The notes below the pieces were generated by a model that saw nothing but the letters and a program-made list of their open reading frames with translations, was not told the origin of the DNA and made no database searches. Positions 46,031 through 59,400 of a stretch of DNA of 64,000 nucleotides are shown piece after piece. The DNA is from Bicyclus anynana (lineage: Eukaryota; Arthropoda; Insecta; Lepidoptera; Nymphalidae): contig NC_069090.1 in NCBI RefSeq assembly GCF_947172395.1, forward strand, positions 5,652,291 to 5,716,290, written 5' to 3'. The first letter of the stretch is position 1. Every line of letters begins with the position of its first letter. Position numbers and translations under genes: made by a program.

Positions 46031-48071
46031 CATCAAATGACCTGATATTCACATTTTACTTTAGATCAGTGGCACCCAAAGTTGTTTATAGATATTTATA
46101 TCTTTAATATCGACCACCAGGAGTAGAAATATATGGAGCCCATGTAAGTAAAAGAAGTATTGCTGACTAAACGGATTTCCACGAATCTTATAATTAATTA
46201 ATCCTATTTGATTTATTTTTTTTCTATTGAGTATGTGCCGTGAGCTTAATGTGGAGATCTCCGGATTGAGCTTACATGAAAGTACTAACCCGTTCGACCA
46301 AATCTGGCGCGACGGCTTTATATTCAGCCCAACTATTATGGCGTGCCAAATTCCGCACTTTTCGGGTCCGCCTCTGGAAGATAGAAGTCAACCCAGATAA
46401 AAACGAAGGCGTACTTTTCTCTAAGCCACTGAAGCGCCGCAACTACGGCATCAGGTAAGTCTCTCTACGGGTCACCCATCCCCTGGCCCTGGTAACGCAC
46501 AGCCACAGCAGAACCTTCGATAATCATATGAGCTTATGAAAACTTACGGGGTCTAATCAAAATCAAAAATACTTGGTAAATTTTCTGAGACAATAAAGTT
46601 TGGGGACCTCTGCTGTAGATAGATAGTATCGGTTGTCAGTACATATAACTACTTACCTTAATTACTTCTTAAATAAAACTTACTTTATGGGTAATTAGAT
46701 AGGTATGTGTAATTCTACTTTTTCATATCTACTTCTCATATCAGTACATTTTATCTGTACATACTCGTAATACTCGTAAATAATAAATAATAATACCTAC
46801 ATAAATAATATTAACTAACTTATTGTGTAATTATGGGCACATAAATATCATTTTAATGGAGTCATTTAAATAAATACAGTACACAAAGTAAAAGCCTCCT
46901 CATGCTAGCTCACACATTAAATTTAGCTTATCCTTTTTTGGACCATCTTTTTGCAGAGCACGCGTAATGAAGCCAAATAACAAATCGCCTTCTCTTGTTG
47001 GTCCAAGATACATTTTTTTACCTATCGTTCAAAGTTATTAAGATATCGATCAAAAAAGTCATATAAATTGGGTTACCGAACCGGTTACGCCATGGTTGAC
47101 ATTAAATCCCTCCCTTAGTTCATTTGTCGCCAACCCCATTCCTGAGGTGCAGATCTATGTACTGGCAGACGATTGAAATCGATGCCTGTTCAATTGCTAC
47201 GGTTACAATGAGGGTATCAGCGTCCTCAAAAGCCTATTTTAATTCCAGTTTTTGTAAAATAACGTGAAACTTCATTTAAATCTATTGAGTAGTCATTATT
47301 GTCTCCAAACCGGTTCGGATTTTTTGATCGATATTTCAATAACTATGAACTAAAGGTAAAAAAATAATTTTTTACCACAAGATCATTAAAGAATCTCTTA
47401 CTGTTTTGATTTTTTACTGTAATTTACTAGTTGATTCAACAGTTAGTTAGATTAAGATACTCGTATTAATGTTAAAATCAAACTACATTTCTTTCATGCA
47501 AAACCCTTTATTGCTTAAGCATTATATTAGTGTCATTATATACGTACCTATCTAATATCAAATGTAATTGTTTTCATATCATACTTTTGAATTGTGTTCA
47601 GACAGGCAGCCTAAAATGTTTACAAAATTTCTTCGTAATAAATAGGTATTGACAAACTAGAGTAATTTTTCACTAACCGTACCGGTGTAATATTGCCTAG
47701 GAACGTTAATCCTAAGCCGTAATTATCACTTTAGGCAACACTTACCCTATACCTTACCCTACTTTATTAACAATATAATTGTGTGTGTGCATAGGAAACC
47801 ATAACTCGTTTGATTGTCCATCCGCCAAGGAAAAAGGGACCCCTAAATAAGGGGTCCCTTTTTCCTTAGATATGGAACCCTCATAACTACTAGGACACTA
47901 CTACGTTTTACTAAAACACTAGTGCTCATACTTTTATTTGGTTCCTACTTGTTGAGTATCTAATTATTATTTTCAATAGGTTCAGCCATACGCTTCGTGT
48001 TAACTGCGGACTCGAAGTCCGCATATTAAAGGCCTCATATTTTAATTTACATGCCTTCAATATTGCGTTTT
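46031..48071. other. Intergenic spacer between Gr A and Gr B
   Basis: This spacer is homologous to those at 54000-56416 and, in part, 40530-41390 and 62900-63630. It has no gene. Shared landmarks are the CCCATCCCCTGG...ACTTACGGGGTCTA block and the (ACATAAATA)-rich stretch. It contains the hairpin at 47827-47867. Confidence 0.5.
47827..47867. repeat. Perfect 18-bp inverted repeat with 5-nt loop
   Basis: Left arm AAGGAAAAAGGGACCCCT, loop AAATA, right arm AGGGGTCCCTTTTTCCTT. The homologous place in the B-C spacer (about 56140-56180) has only the right-arm-like sequence (AGAGATCCCTTTTTTCTTAG). Confidence 0.9.
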
Positions 48072-51000
48072 TTACTTTTTCGTTACATTAATTTGCACAA
48101 GGTAGACAGCACAAGTAGAAATAATACTGAAGATCTGAAAAAAGAAAAAAAATCGATCTTTCATTACACCATACCTACTCATTCACACACACAATGGTGC
48201 GCATCTATGTGATTAAAACGTACACGTATGGTGTATGTGTATAAATAAAGTTCATCACAGACCAAATTAAAGAAGAATTACAATCTCTTTTTAAAAAAAC
48301 GTATTTTTTTACATAGCATCGCAGCACTTGCTTACGTGCTTGTGATTGTCGTAAAATTAACGCAAGATGACATTGTTGTATGTTCCAGTAGTAGTAGGTT
48401 TTTGTAACGGACTTCGTCCCTGAAAATACTTAGCCCCAAGCTTATTTACAGCCAAGCAGTAGTGCTATGTTCTAGTGCGAGAGGCATGGTTATCAGCCAA
48501 AGCCAGTAAAGCCGAAGATTCATAAATTAAAAAGTAAATTACTGTTATGATGTTTGATCGCCGCATACTAAATATCCCTATCGGCACAAATAGCGGTGTG
48601 ATCAGGATCATCTGTTTGAACATCAGCTCCAAATCTATCGAGATGCGTTCACCGACCGCGGTCAGGTGGTACATTACTTTGCTCAGGTTTACCCGTGTGG
48701 TCGCCGCCTAGGAATATAAAAAAAATGTTTATTCTTTATCCAATGACAAGACTGCGATTGTATCTGATGTTCAGTGTCGATGCAGTCGAAAAACGTGTAC
48801 TAAGATCGTAATTATACTTTCATCATATCATTATTATCAACCCATATTCGACTCACTGCTGAGCTCTAGTCTCCTGTCAGAATAAGAGAGGTTAGGCCAA
48901 TAGTCCACCACATTGACCGAATGCAGATTGGCAGACTTCACACACGCAGAGAATTAAGAAAATTCTCTGGTATGCAGGTTTCCTCACGATATTTTCCTTC
49001 ACCGTTGGAGACACGTGATAAATAATACATATCTGAAAAGTTGGAGGTGCATGCCTCGGACCGGATTCGAACCCACACCCTCCATAATCAGAGGCAGAGG
49101 ATATATATCATATCCAGTGGGCTGTCACGGCTCAAATTATACATTATCGTGCAGTAAATAAAATCACCCACTTACTTCTTTGAAAATTCGATGGTAAGTC
49201 TCAATTAAAAAAACCAACTTCATGGGATTTAAGACACAAGCGAAAAATGCTAGATCATATGAAAACCAACTGTATATATCTGAAACAAAGTAATTTGTAA
49301 GATAATAAAATATCAAAGCGAAGCGTTTAGGTTTGCGATCTGCGAGTCATCATTTCAAATGCGAGTTGGATGAATAGTGTTATATATTTCACTCTATAAT
49401 CTAAATTGACTTGTGTTGATTATACAGGGTGTCCCGTAAATATTACGACATACTTTACAAGGTCAAGCTTGGCTGACATCAAGGTCTACTAAAATAACGC
49501 AATAAATTATTTTGTTATATAAGTGATAGGAACAAATTTTAATAAGTAACGATTTTTACATAATACACCCCTTTTGGAACGAAAATAGCAATTTTTACGA
49601 AGTGTTTGAAAATAATGTACTAATGTCTTACATTTTTGGAATCCTTATTAAATGAACATATTTTTAAGCTAGGCGTACAACTTTGCCTACATAGATTTCT
49701 TTACCAGATAACTAACCTCTTGGACGAAACGCTGTCATATAGAAGTAATAACCTTGTATGATTGTGGATTGAGTAACGTCGACAAGACACAAAAACATAA
49801 TCAAACTATCTTCATTATTTAACTTTAAAACGATGTCATTTATTGAAACATAGGCTTTCATAAGGGTGCGTATGTGTCTACCTTCTTTCGCCTGAGGTGG
49901 TCCTAGAAGAGAGAACAATAAAATATCTAGGTTATTCTCATCATCATCATCATCATCATCATCATATCAGCCGATGGACATCCACTGCAGGACATAGGCC
50001 TTTTGTAGGGACTTCCAAACGTCACGATTCTGAGCCACCTGCATCCAGCGAATCCCTGCGACTCGCTTGATGTCGTCAGTCCACCTAGTGGGGGGTCGAC
50101 CAACACTGCGCTTACTAGTGCGGTGTTGCCATTCCAGCACTTTGGGACCCCAACGTCCATCGGCTCTTCGAACTATGTGTCCATTGCCACTTTAGCTTTG
50201 CAACTCGTTGAGCTATGTCGGTGACTTTGGTTCTTCTGCGGATTTCCTTATTTCTGATTCAATCACGCAGAGATACTCCTAACATCGTTCCATTGCTCGC
50301 TGTGTGACTCTGAGCTTTATGAGGCCCATAGTTAGCGACCAAGTCCAGGTTATTCTACTTAGAATAAATGTAGTGCAGAGGTACTTGTTTTTGTTTAAAT
50401 GTATACTAATAAAAAATAAAGCTGAAGACTTTGTTAGTTTGTTTGAACGCGCTAATCTCAGGAACGAATTATCCGATTTCAGTGTTAGATAGCCCATTTA
50501 TCGAGGAAGGCGAATAAGAATATTTATAGATATTATCCCCGTACTCCTACGGGAATGGTGACCACGCGGATAAAACCGCACGGTGTCAGCTAGTCAAAGA
50601 TATATTCAAAACGAATGTCAAGTAAAAAATAAATAGATATTATCAGCACACTACAGGGCCATGCTCTCCAAAGCATGGGGGTGGAAAATCACCAACTCCG
50701 GGCTAAGAGTTTGTGCTGAAATTCAGATGCTTTTCTAGGAAGAAAAAACTCAGTATTTAATAGTCCACCCTGAACTTGCACCGAAGACCTCGTGTTCCGA
50801 AGCCGCGAGCTAACAACTGGGCCAACAAGGTAGCCAGAAGAAGTAAATAACAATAAGTAAGGTTTTGACTTTTACCAGTAATATGCAACATCGCTGCCAG
50901 TTCCTGGTTGACCAACTCAAAAGTTACAAATACCTTTTGAGCCAAATAAATCATCTGTAGTTCTATAAAAAACTTCACTATATACACGAACACATGTATG

Positions 51001-53533
51001 TAGAAGAAAATTGGCGCGTTCACTACAAATCGAATGAAGGTAATTAAAAAAAAAACAAATCTTGAAATTATATTGTTTTGTAACAAGAGCGTTGCTGACG
51101 AGGGTACAGGGCAGCTCAATTTGATGCATGTTAATGGCACGGTACCTTTTGCCAAGTGCGAGTACGAGTCGCACTTGGCCGGTTTTAGTTTTTTTACTTG
51201 GGCAGGCAAGTTATTGTACTCTAGTTACCGCTATACATTATGCGCATTTTTGCTGTCTTTTGCCTCTGTATATCTATACACCAATAAGTAGTCTATACTA
51301 ATATTATAAAGAGGTAAAGTTTGTGGTGTTGTAGAGGGTAATATCTGGATCTACTAAACCGATTTTGAAAATTCTTTTACCACTAGAAAGCCACATTGTT
51401 TGTGAGTTTCATAGACTAAACTTTATTCCTGTATTCTCACGGGAACGGATAAACCAGTGAAACTGCGAGGCGTCAGTAACTCATAGTGACATTCATATTT
51501 GTGTCTGGTGGCAAAAAATTTTATTGCAATAAAAAGTTTGCAATTCTAAACTGTCTTGGAAATTACATTTTCAAATATATTGAATTCATGATCTTTCCTT
51601 TCATGTTCTTTGATAACAATAAAGGCATATAATATTTTAATAATAGTCGCAGATAGTTAAAATGTAGAAATTACCTACCTACTTAGTAAGTTTTCATCTT
51701 TGACAATTTTAAAAAGTTGTATTTTACCCTTGCCCCTTTTACTTTTTTTCCCAAGACGTGGGCTGGCGCTTGTGTAGCCACTTGTAGGTAATACTTACTG
51801 CTTAAATACATTAATAAAGTGTACCCTAATGATACAAATATAAATAACGGAAAATATATGATGAAACAAAGCATCAGAGTTGTTTTACGTATTCCAGTAG
51901 ATTTGCAAGGTATGACACAAGTCAAAAGTATATTTGTTTCCACCTGAAAACAAAAAAATATTATTTATTTCTTTCATAGCTGTTATGTACACTTAGGTAC
52001 ATGAGTACTTACTAGCATTAAGAGTAAAATAAATTAACTATTTTATTTACTCTTGCACATCATGATAATGCGCATGGTACGTTATGAAAATGAATGTTAT
52101 TTCCTAAGGAAACATTCGTTATATATTGTTACCAAGCGCAATTTTGTTTTGTTTGTTTAAAAATGAAATCAGTACTGAGGAATAATAAGATATTTAGTAT
52201 CATGTTTATAAAAAAACCTTTGCAACTTAATCATAAACTCATCTAGATATTATTTTTGTAATTTATAATTCTACTAGCGGACGCCCGCTACTTCGTCCGC
52301 GTGAAACTCGATGTAAACTTTTAACTACCTCTACTCTACCCCTACCCTACCCTTACCCTACCCCTAAGCTGGTGGATATTTTTTGTAAGTCAAGTTACAA
52401 AATTGGTCCGTTACCTCACTTACGCCTACCTATACCTTGACACAGAACTGGAGAAGTGGATGGCTGGAAAGTAGTAAGAAAGTAGGTATTAGTAAGTAAT
52501 TTGTTTTTTGTAAATAAGCCCTTAAGGCAATCAGATTTTTTTATAATATTAAAAATTAAATATTTGAAGAGTAAAATAGTTAAGCCAGTTGGGTTATAAA
52601 AAATACAGATTTCCTGAAGGATATTTTATGTAAAAAAATTCCCAATGAATTTCATTCGAAAAAAATAATTTCCATGGCTCGGACATCTGAAGTGGCATAG
52701 GCATAATAATTTGCAAAACATTTGATTGGTTTGGCGCATTTTTTTTTTTAAATTTACAAATTAGCCCATGACCACAATCTCACCTGATGACCTGATGAAC
52801 CTGAAGCGGGCTAATTGTTAGGAGAAGGATGAAAATCCACACCCCTTTTTGGTTTCTACACCACATCGTACCGGAACGCTAAATCACTTGGCGGTACGTC
52901 TTTGTCGGTCGGTGTGTGTGTGTGTGATTGATCAAAGTATGATTAATCAAAGTTACCTTTTCTAAAATGGTCATACACTCAATCATAGTTTTCATTCTAC
53001 GGGTCCCTTTGTACGATCCAATCAAAGCAACAGTTGACGCCATAGTAACACATTGCGCCAACCAAAACAGAGGCCCTTGTAAGTCCAATACTATATTATT
53101 ATTATTTTTTATAAAATTTATGTAAGCTCCGGCTATTGCAGTACAGTCTGCAAAATACAAAATATAAAATCTACTAGCAGACGCCTGCGACTTCATCCGC
53201 CCCTAGGCCCCCTTTATCTGACTCACTTCCAACATCCGTTCTTATAAACGTATACAAACTATAAACTACCCCTTCTGCCAAATTTTTTCATTATGAGTAC
53301 GTAACCTTTTATTCTACGTTCTGTAAATAAAACTCCAAAAAGCGGAACACAAGAGACCAAAAAGTCATACTTATCACAGCCATAAGAACTCGACTATAAA
53401 TGCTGTATCCCCGCGACACCGTAGCGCTGTAGCCGTTATAGTTCTTCGGAAGCTGTAGCGGCGCTACGCCAGCGATGCGCGAAGCGCGCAAGAACAACGC
53501 CCACCATCCACTGACCACGTAGTTCATGGTCAT
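48072..53533 (-). CDS. Gustatory receptor B (tandem cluster, intact)
   Basis: Eight coding exons: 53533-53371, 53147-52957, 51943-51799, 51022-50876, 49902-49717, 49279-49176, 48707-48543 and 48134-48072. Phases are identical to gene A, giving 387 residues. It begins MTMNYVVSGWWALFLRASRI. Exon 6 reads GPPQAKEGRHIRTLMKAYVS. Exon 8 is nearly identical to A (KQMILIT instead of KQLILIT). The C-terminus is STCAVYLVQINVTKK, two residues longer than in A. The exon-4 donor is AGCA|GTAAGT, one codon shorter than in A. Introns 4 and 5 have been enlarged by Helitrons and RTE pieces. I see no stop or frameshift. It is a taste receptor by family; the ligand is unknown. Confidence 0.88.
48826..49140 (-). 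mobile_element. tRNA-derived SINE in Gr B intron, nearly full length
   Basis: It runs from CAACCCATATTCGACTCACTG through CAGACTTCACACACGCAGAG to the reversed tRNA-like head (CGGATTCGAACCCACACCC and CCAGTGGGCTGTCACGGC). Confidence 0.75.
49938..50310 (-). mobile_element. RTE-type LINE 3' end in Gr B intron
   Basis: (ATC)n tail at 49938-49965, then ATCAGCCGATGGACATCCAC, CGTCAGTCCACCTAGTGGGG and, further in, the segment encoding IAQRVAKLKWQ. It is about 370 bp of the 3' end, inverted relative to the plus strand. A second RTE tail motif near the start of the fragment at 50160 suggests internal deletion. Confidence 0.75.
50401..50593 (+). mobile_element. Helitron-like element in Gr B intron
   Basis: TATACTAATAAAAAATAAAG, TTGAACGCGCTAATCTCAGG, and the end GGATAAAACCGCACGGTGTC then AGCTAG|T. 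Confidence 0.65.
51293..51478 (+). mobile_element. Helitron-like element, second subfamily
   Basis: It starts TCTATACTAATATTATAAAG and has the middle CTACTAAACCGATTTTGAAA with TTCTTTTACCACTAGAAAGC. Its end, CAGTGAAACTGCGAGGCGTC, is degenerate. The middle also occurs in the RpLP2 3' UTR intron (38420-38460). Confidence 0.55.
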
Positions 53534-53932
53534 AATAATTAAAGGAACAATCCCTGTTCCTGTTAAATATTGGGTAATAAGATATAAGGTTAAATTAATG
53601 ATAAGCGAAACCGTAATTATGTAACTTTTTTGGAAGTAAAAAATATTTAAGTTGAAATAAACGTAAGCAATTTTAAGAGAAAATACGAATGATATAATAA
53701 TAAGTACCTATATAAAAAGCCTATAATGTAAAGCAATAATATATATAAATTGAATAGTTCTACATGAAGCTTTTCATTTATAATTCAAATTCAAATTAAC
53801 ATTTTATAATTAACCTTTTTAACATAGATAAGCAAGTAATTTCTAGTTTTAAATCTACTTCACGTTCTCCTAAAAAAATGTGGAATGAATTTATCTAAAT
53901 TTAAAAATAATGCAATACCATCAACAAATATA

Positions 53933-54060
53933 GCAATACCTTCGAGTAATTGCCCAGTCTATTTTTCATGCACAAATACTGACCGAATACTTAAATAAAT
54001 ATTCTCATATGCTGGAGGCTTAATGCATTTATAATTATACCGAACATCAAATGGACTGAT
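53933..54060 (-). promoter_or_regulatory. Conserved 5' block of Gr B
   Basis: Same arrangement as upstream of A and C, with ATGAAAAATAGACTGGGCAA and TTACTCGAAG|GTATTG, preceded by a TATAAATGCATTAA-like element. Confidence 0.5.
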
Positions 54061-54760
54061 AATCTCATTTTACTTTAGATCAATGGTAGCCAAAGTTGTT
54101 AATAGATATTAATATCGTTTATATCGACCACCATATAACCTTACTCTAATTTCATTTCTTTTTTTTGTAATGCGTAATTGCCGCAAAGCTAAATGCAGAG
54201 GTCTCTGGTCTGCGGAGCTTACGTGAAAGTAACTAAAGCGTTAGGCCAAGTCTGGTACGAAGGCTTGTTAGCACAAACTTTTTACTTGTTGTTGTTTTGG
54301 GTTGCCAAATACCGCACTTTTCGGTTACGCCTCTGGTAGATAGAGGTCAACCCAGTGAAAAGCCCAGCCGTACTTTTCAGTGGATCACTGCCGAAGCACC
54401 GCAACAACGGCATCGTTGAAGTGATGATCTCTCCACGGATCGCCCATCCCCTGACAACCAGTGGCGTGCACTTTATAGATGCGAAAATGCTCTACCTACC
54501 CTGAGGAAACATTACAAATCTGTATTAGAGAGTTTTTTTTTTCATTTTGTACGTTTTTTTCATTTAATACATATCATTGTTATAAACGTCACTAAAATTT
54601 AGCACGCCACTGCATGGCAACGCACAGTTAAATACTTAAGAGTTAAAGTTAAGCTTTGATAGCCATTATGAGCTTACTAGACAAAACCAAAAAAACTTGA
54701 CGAGTGGTCTGAGACAAAAAAGTTTGGGGGCCTCTGCTTTAAATAGGATAGTATGGACTA

Positions 54761-54840
54761 TAAAATATACCGTAATCACCTACTTCTTGACTCAAGATAT
54801 CTATCTTGAGTCAAGAAGTAGGTGATTACGGTATATTTTA
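54761..54840. repeat. 80-bp near-perfect palindrome
   Basis: 39-bp arms match exactly around a 2-nt centre (CAAGATA|TC|TATCTTG). The left arm starts TAAAATATACCGTAATCACC. Just after it come three ATACCGTAAT units and a second small palindrome (ATATCTATCTAGATAGATAGATAT-like, to about 54898). Confidence 0.95.
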
Positions 54841-54909
54841 TATACCGTAATAATACCGTAATAATACCGTAATATATCTATCTAGATAGATAGATATATT
54901 TGCTATATA

Positions 54910-55015
54910 CATAAACTAATATTATAAAGCTGAAGAGTTTGTATAGGCTTTATATTATCCCCGTATTTCTACGGGAACGGAAACCACGCGGGTGAAACCG
55001 CGCGGCGTCAGCTAG
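54910..55015 (+). mobile_element. Internally deleted Helitron-like element
   Basis: A short version of the family: AAACTAATATTATAAAGCTG, then directly TATCCCCGTATTTCTACGGG, GGGTGAAACCGCGCGGCGTC and AGCTAG|T. Confidence 0.6.
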
Positions 55016-55470
55016 TATTTCATATACGTATACTTTTCATATCAGTACCTATAGTACATATTATCAATAATAAATCCCTACATGAATAATAACAACTAAC
55101 TTTTTGTGTAATTATAGCCATACTAGCGGACGCCCGCAATTACTACCGCGTGGAATTCAGTTTTTCAAGAGTCCCGAAATCCTTGGTTTCCCAAGGATTT
55201 TTCCTGGATAAAAAGTAGCATATGTGTTAAGTAGTAAAATCTATTATCATTCTAAATTTCAACCAAATAGATTCAGTAGCCGCAGCGCAATGGAGGGACA
55301 AACAAACACACAAACTTTCGCTTTTATAATATTATTATGATAATTTTCATTTAAATGGAATCATTTAAGTAAAGACACAGTACAGAAAGTAAAAATCTGT
55401 TCAGTATGTTCGTCATTTATTAACTCATTTAAAAAAAACATATTTTTTGTTTGAAGAAGTATAGTTCCAG

Positions 55471-55662
55471 CCCCTGTAGCTAAGTGGCACGTCGATTTTC
55501 TTTCTACGATCGCAAGCGCTTCGAAAACTAGAAAAATGTATAGGAATGACAGATCTTGATCACGTGACCTGTCCATAGCAAATGTCATTCCCATGCATCT
55601 TTCTAGTTTTCGAAGCGTTTGCGATCGTAGAAAGAGAATCGACGTGCTACTTGGCTAGGGGG
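55471..55662. mobile_element. Foldback MITE, about 190 bp
   Basis: CCCCTGTAGCTAAGTGGCAC and TTTCTACGATCGCAAGCGCT are mirrored at the other end (AGCGTTTGCGATCGTAGAAA, GTGCTACTTGGCTAGGGG). It is the same family as 42806-43070. Confidence 0.75.
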
Positions 55663-56416
55663 ACTGAGCCAATTAGACAACAAAGTTTATAATTTTCCAA
55701 GCTGGGAATCGAACCTCTCTGTAGAAAATCAGGGCATTACCAACTCCACCATAGAAGACCTAAAAAAGTCCCTTACTGTTATGATTTTTTTTACTATAAT
55801 TTACCAGTTGATTCAACCGTTAGGTAGATTACGATACTCTTATTAATGTTAAAATCAAACTAATTTTGTTTCACGCAAAACTCTTTATTGCTTAAGTGTT
55901 ATATACGTATCTACTATAAAACTGTGTTTTCATATCATGCTTTTGAGTTGTGTACAGACAGACAGCCTAAAATTTTTAAAAAGTTGGTTTGTATTCTAGT
56001 TTTATATAATTTAAAAATCACAGTTTGATATCGTATTCCTACGGGAACGGGCACCACGTGGGCGGAACCGTGCGATATCTGCTAGTTAACAATATAATTG
56101 TGTGTGTGCTTAGGGAACCATAGCATCAGTTGATGGTTCGTCTGCCTGTCCTATATTTAAGAGATCCCTTTTTTCTTAGGTATGGAACCCACGTCAACTA
56201 CTAGGTCACTACTACTATTTACTCTTAGTATTTAGTAGAACATTCTTGCTCATATTTTTATTAGGTACTTATGTACTTTAATTATTAAGCAGTCTAATTA
56301 TTTTCAATAGGCGCAGCCATATGCTTCGCCTATTTAAAATAATTAATGCTACGCAGAACGGACTTCAAGTTTGACGCATAGACCTTGTCTTCAATCTGGC
56401 GTTTTTTTTCAAGTTA

Positions 56417-59400
56417 TTATACATGAATTTGCACAAGGTAGACAGCACAAGTAGAAATAACACTGAAGATCTGAAAATTGAAAAGAACATCAAAATATCG
56501 AACTTTCATTACCTACCATACTTATCTACTCACACACAAACGCTCGTGCGTATGTGATTGAAACTTATACGTAGGCATGTGTGGTGTAAATAGTGTTCAT
56601 CACAGACCTATAAATAAGGATTACATAATTTTTTTATAAACAAATTTTTTTTTTAAGTTGCACCTTTAACACTTGCTTACGTGCTTGTGTATTGTCGTTG
56701 AATGAACGCAAGATGTCATTATTAAGGTTATACCTTATTGGACGCTTTTTGTCAAAGATGGTCCACATTTGAGTGCCGTGTGTCAATTTGTGAACGTCGT
56801 GGGTCGTCGTGGACGCCGCGTTGTTAACCAGTAAGAGCAGGGGCACACGCCACTCCGGACTTGCAACCACCGAGACGTGGCGGGGAGGGGTAAATGCGTT
56901 CGAACGTGAAACATTCGCGGGTAGCGCGCGATGGATACCAATAGATACTACACAAGCACAGTGTGAATATGTTGAGGTATCCGGGAAAAATAACGGTTTA
57001 CATAAACCATTTTTATATTAACTAAGCAAATAAGTTTCTTTGATGTATTGTAACTGAGTTTATTGCATAGTAGTAGAGCTTTTTGTGACGGAGTTTGTCC
57101 GGGGAAATATCGCCATGCTAGTTTGTACAACAAAGCAGCATTGCTGTATTCTAGTCTGAAGGGTATATGGTTATCGGTGTAGTTACTGCCACAAACCTAT
57201 TTATGTTGAGAGACAGAGGGCAGCACTTTGTAGGAAGTGTTTGAAATGTTAATTTGATATAGACATAGGTTTTACCATCAGGTAGCCCATAATACTATGA
57301 CAAAATAATAAAATTACCTAAAATGAAATGCCGTAACTAAACTAGAATCTGTTTTTACTGGTAAAGTAATTTTTTGTAAAGATAAATACGATTCATAAAC
57401 TAAAAAGTAAATTACTGTTATGATGTTTGATCGCCGCATACTAAATATCCCTATCGGCACAAATAGCGGTGTGATCAGGATCAACTGTTTGAACATCAGT
57501 TCCAAATCTATCGAGATGCGTTCGCCGACCGCGGTCAGGTGGTACATTACTTTGCTCAAGTTTACCCGTGTGGTCGCCGCCTGAGAATATAAAACAAATA
57601 TTTATTGTTTTCAAAAAATACTTCACCCTTGACTGCGGGTTCACTTATGTCCAGTGAAGATAAAGTCAAAAAGCGTGAACTAAAATTATATACCTTAATG
57701 TGAAGTAAAGTAAAATTACACACTTACTTCTTTGAAAATTCGATTGTAAGTCTCAATAAAAAATATAATCTTCAAAAGACGTAATATATAAACGAACAAT
57801 CCTAGATCATATGTATACCAAGCATAAATATCTGTAACAAAGCAATTAGTTCGTAAAGCAAATCAAACCAATGCGTTCAGGCTTGCACTCTGCGAATATT
57901 TTTTTCCAATGCGGGTTGGCGGGATTAATGTAACAATGTTTGACTCTACGATTATTATTAGATGCTAATCGAAGGCTTAAAGTATTCCGAGGTACTGAAG
58001 TGTAAAGAAAAGCTCGTCACTTCTTTTTCCGATTGGACTGGAACCCAGAATCTCGTTTTCCGAGGCCACATAGGCGAACCATTGGGCCAATGAGCCATAT
58101 AACTCAAGCTACGCTTTCGCACTGTATGTACTTAGAAGGTACTCAGAAGTACCTACTTCTTGTATAAAATTAAGAGTTAGTATTGAAAAAATACAATATT
58201 ATCTACTCACCATCTGACCGAGTAGGCAGATTTAAAAAAGTACTCTTTGTCTCTACTTGTTCACAAAGTCTTTATAATCACAGATTAATAATACAACCAT
58301 AGATTTCTTCCATAACTAACCTCTTGGACGAAACGTTGACACATACAAGTAATAACCATCTATGATAACAGTATGAGTTATATCGACGAGACACAAAAAC
58401 ATAATCAAACCATCTTCCTTGTTCAATTTTAAAACTATGTCATTTATCGAAACATACGCTTTCATAAGTGTGCGTATATGTCTACCTTCCTTCGCTTGCG
58501 GTGGTCCTAGAAATAGAAACATAAATAAACGTAATACAGAGGCACAAAAACTTTACAATCAATCTCAGGCCAAAGAAGATAAAGAAGGAAATCCATTTTT
58601 AAAACCAAATGAACTAAAATTAAGTAACATATTTTGTGTATTTAACGGCACACTGTTGGGCCAGGTCTATCTGCTTTGCGGAAGATTAATTTTTTGTTCC
58701 CGGAACTCAGGCATCAGGCGAGGCGATGGAATTTAGCTGGGTTTTAGTGGGTATTCTGGCTGACTCGCAGCCGGTGAGTCCCACATACTCCCTCGGAAAT
58801 GGTGCCAGCCTATGTCACTATTTCCGAGGGAGATGCGTAAAAGCATTTCCCAGCTTGAAAAAAAAAAAAAGGTCTATCTGCTGCTTCAATAAGGGTTAGC
58901 GTGTTAATGTTGTAAAATGTAAAGTAACTATTAGATGTTAATGTGTTCTCCGAACAAAGTTCCCAGTTGGTGGTGTAACACCACTTGGCCTCGTTTTGAG
59001 AATTTATACTGAATTTCCGAAATTTTCTAGGAAGAAATAAAAGTTAATTCCAAGTCAACGGGTTATGATGGCTTGAATACTGAAGTTATTAAACTATGTG
59101 CTGATTATTTGACGACTCCATTAAGCCACATCATAAACACTTCTTTCTTGAATGGTATATTCCCCAATAAATTGAAGTATTCTATAGTAAAACCCATATT
59201 TAAAAAAGGCGATAAAAATAATATTAGTAATTACAGATCCATAACACTAGTCCCTATCTTGTCTAAAATATTTGAAAAAATAGTGTGTAACAAGATAACT
59301 GCTTTTTTAGAGAGTAATAAAATATTAAAATCACAGCAATATGGTTTTAGGAGAAATAGGAGTACAACATTGGCGTGTTTCGCACTAAATAAAACTATAA

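Larger units (their letters stand above)
54061..56416. other. Intergenic spacer between Gr B and Gr C
   Basis: Homologous to the A-B spacer. It holds the 80-bp palindrome at 54761, a Helitron-like element at 54910-55015, an inverted Helitron-type end near 55122 (CTAGCGGACGCCCG) and a MITE at 55471-55662. No gene is seen. Confidence 0.5.

Noticed and set aside
52320..52370. CCTAC/CCCTA-rich run resembling telomeric repeat
   Set aside because: Units are irregular and do not match the insect TTAGG repeat in register; it is a short degenerate patch.
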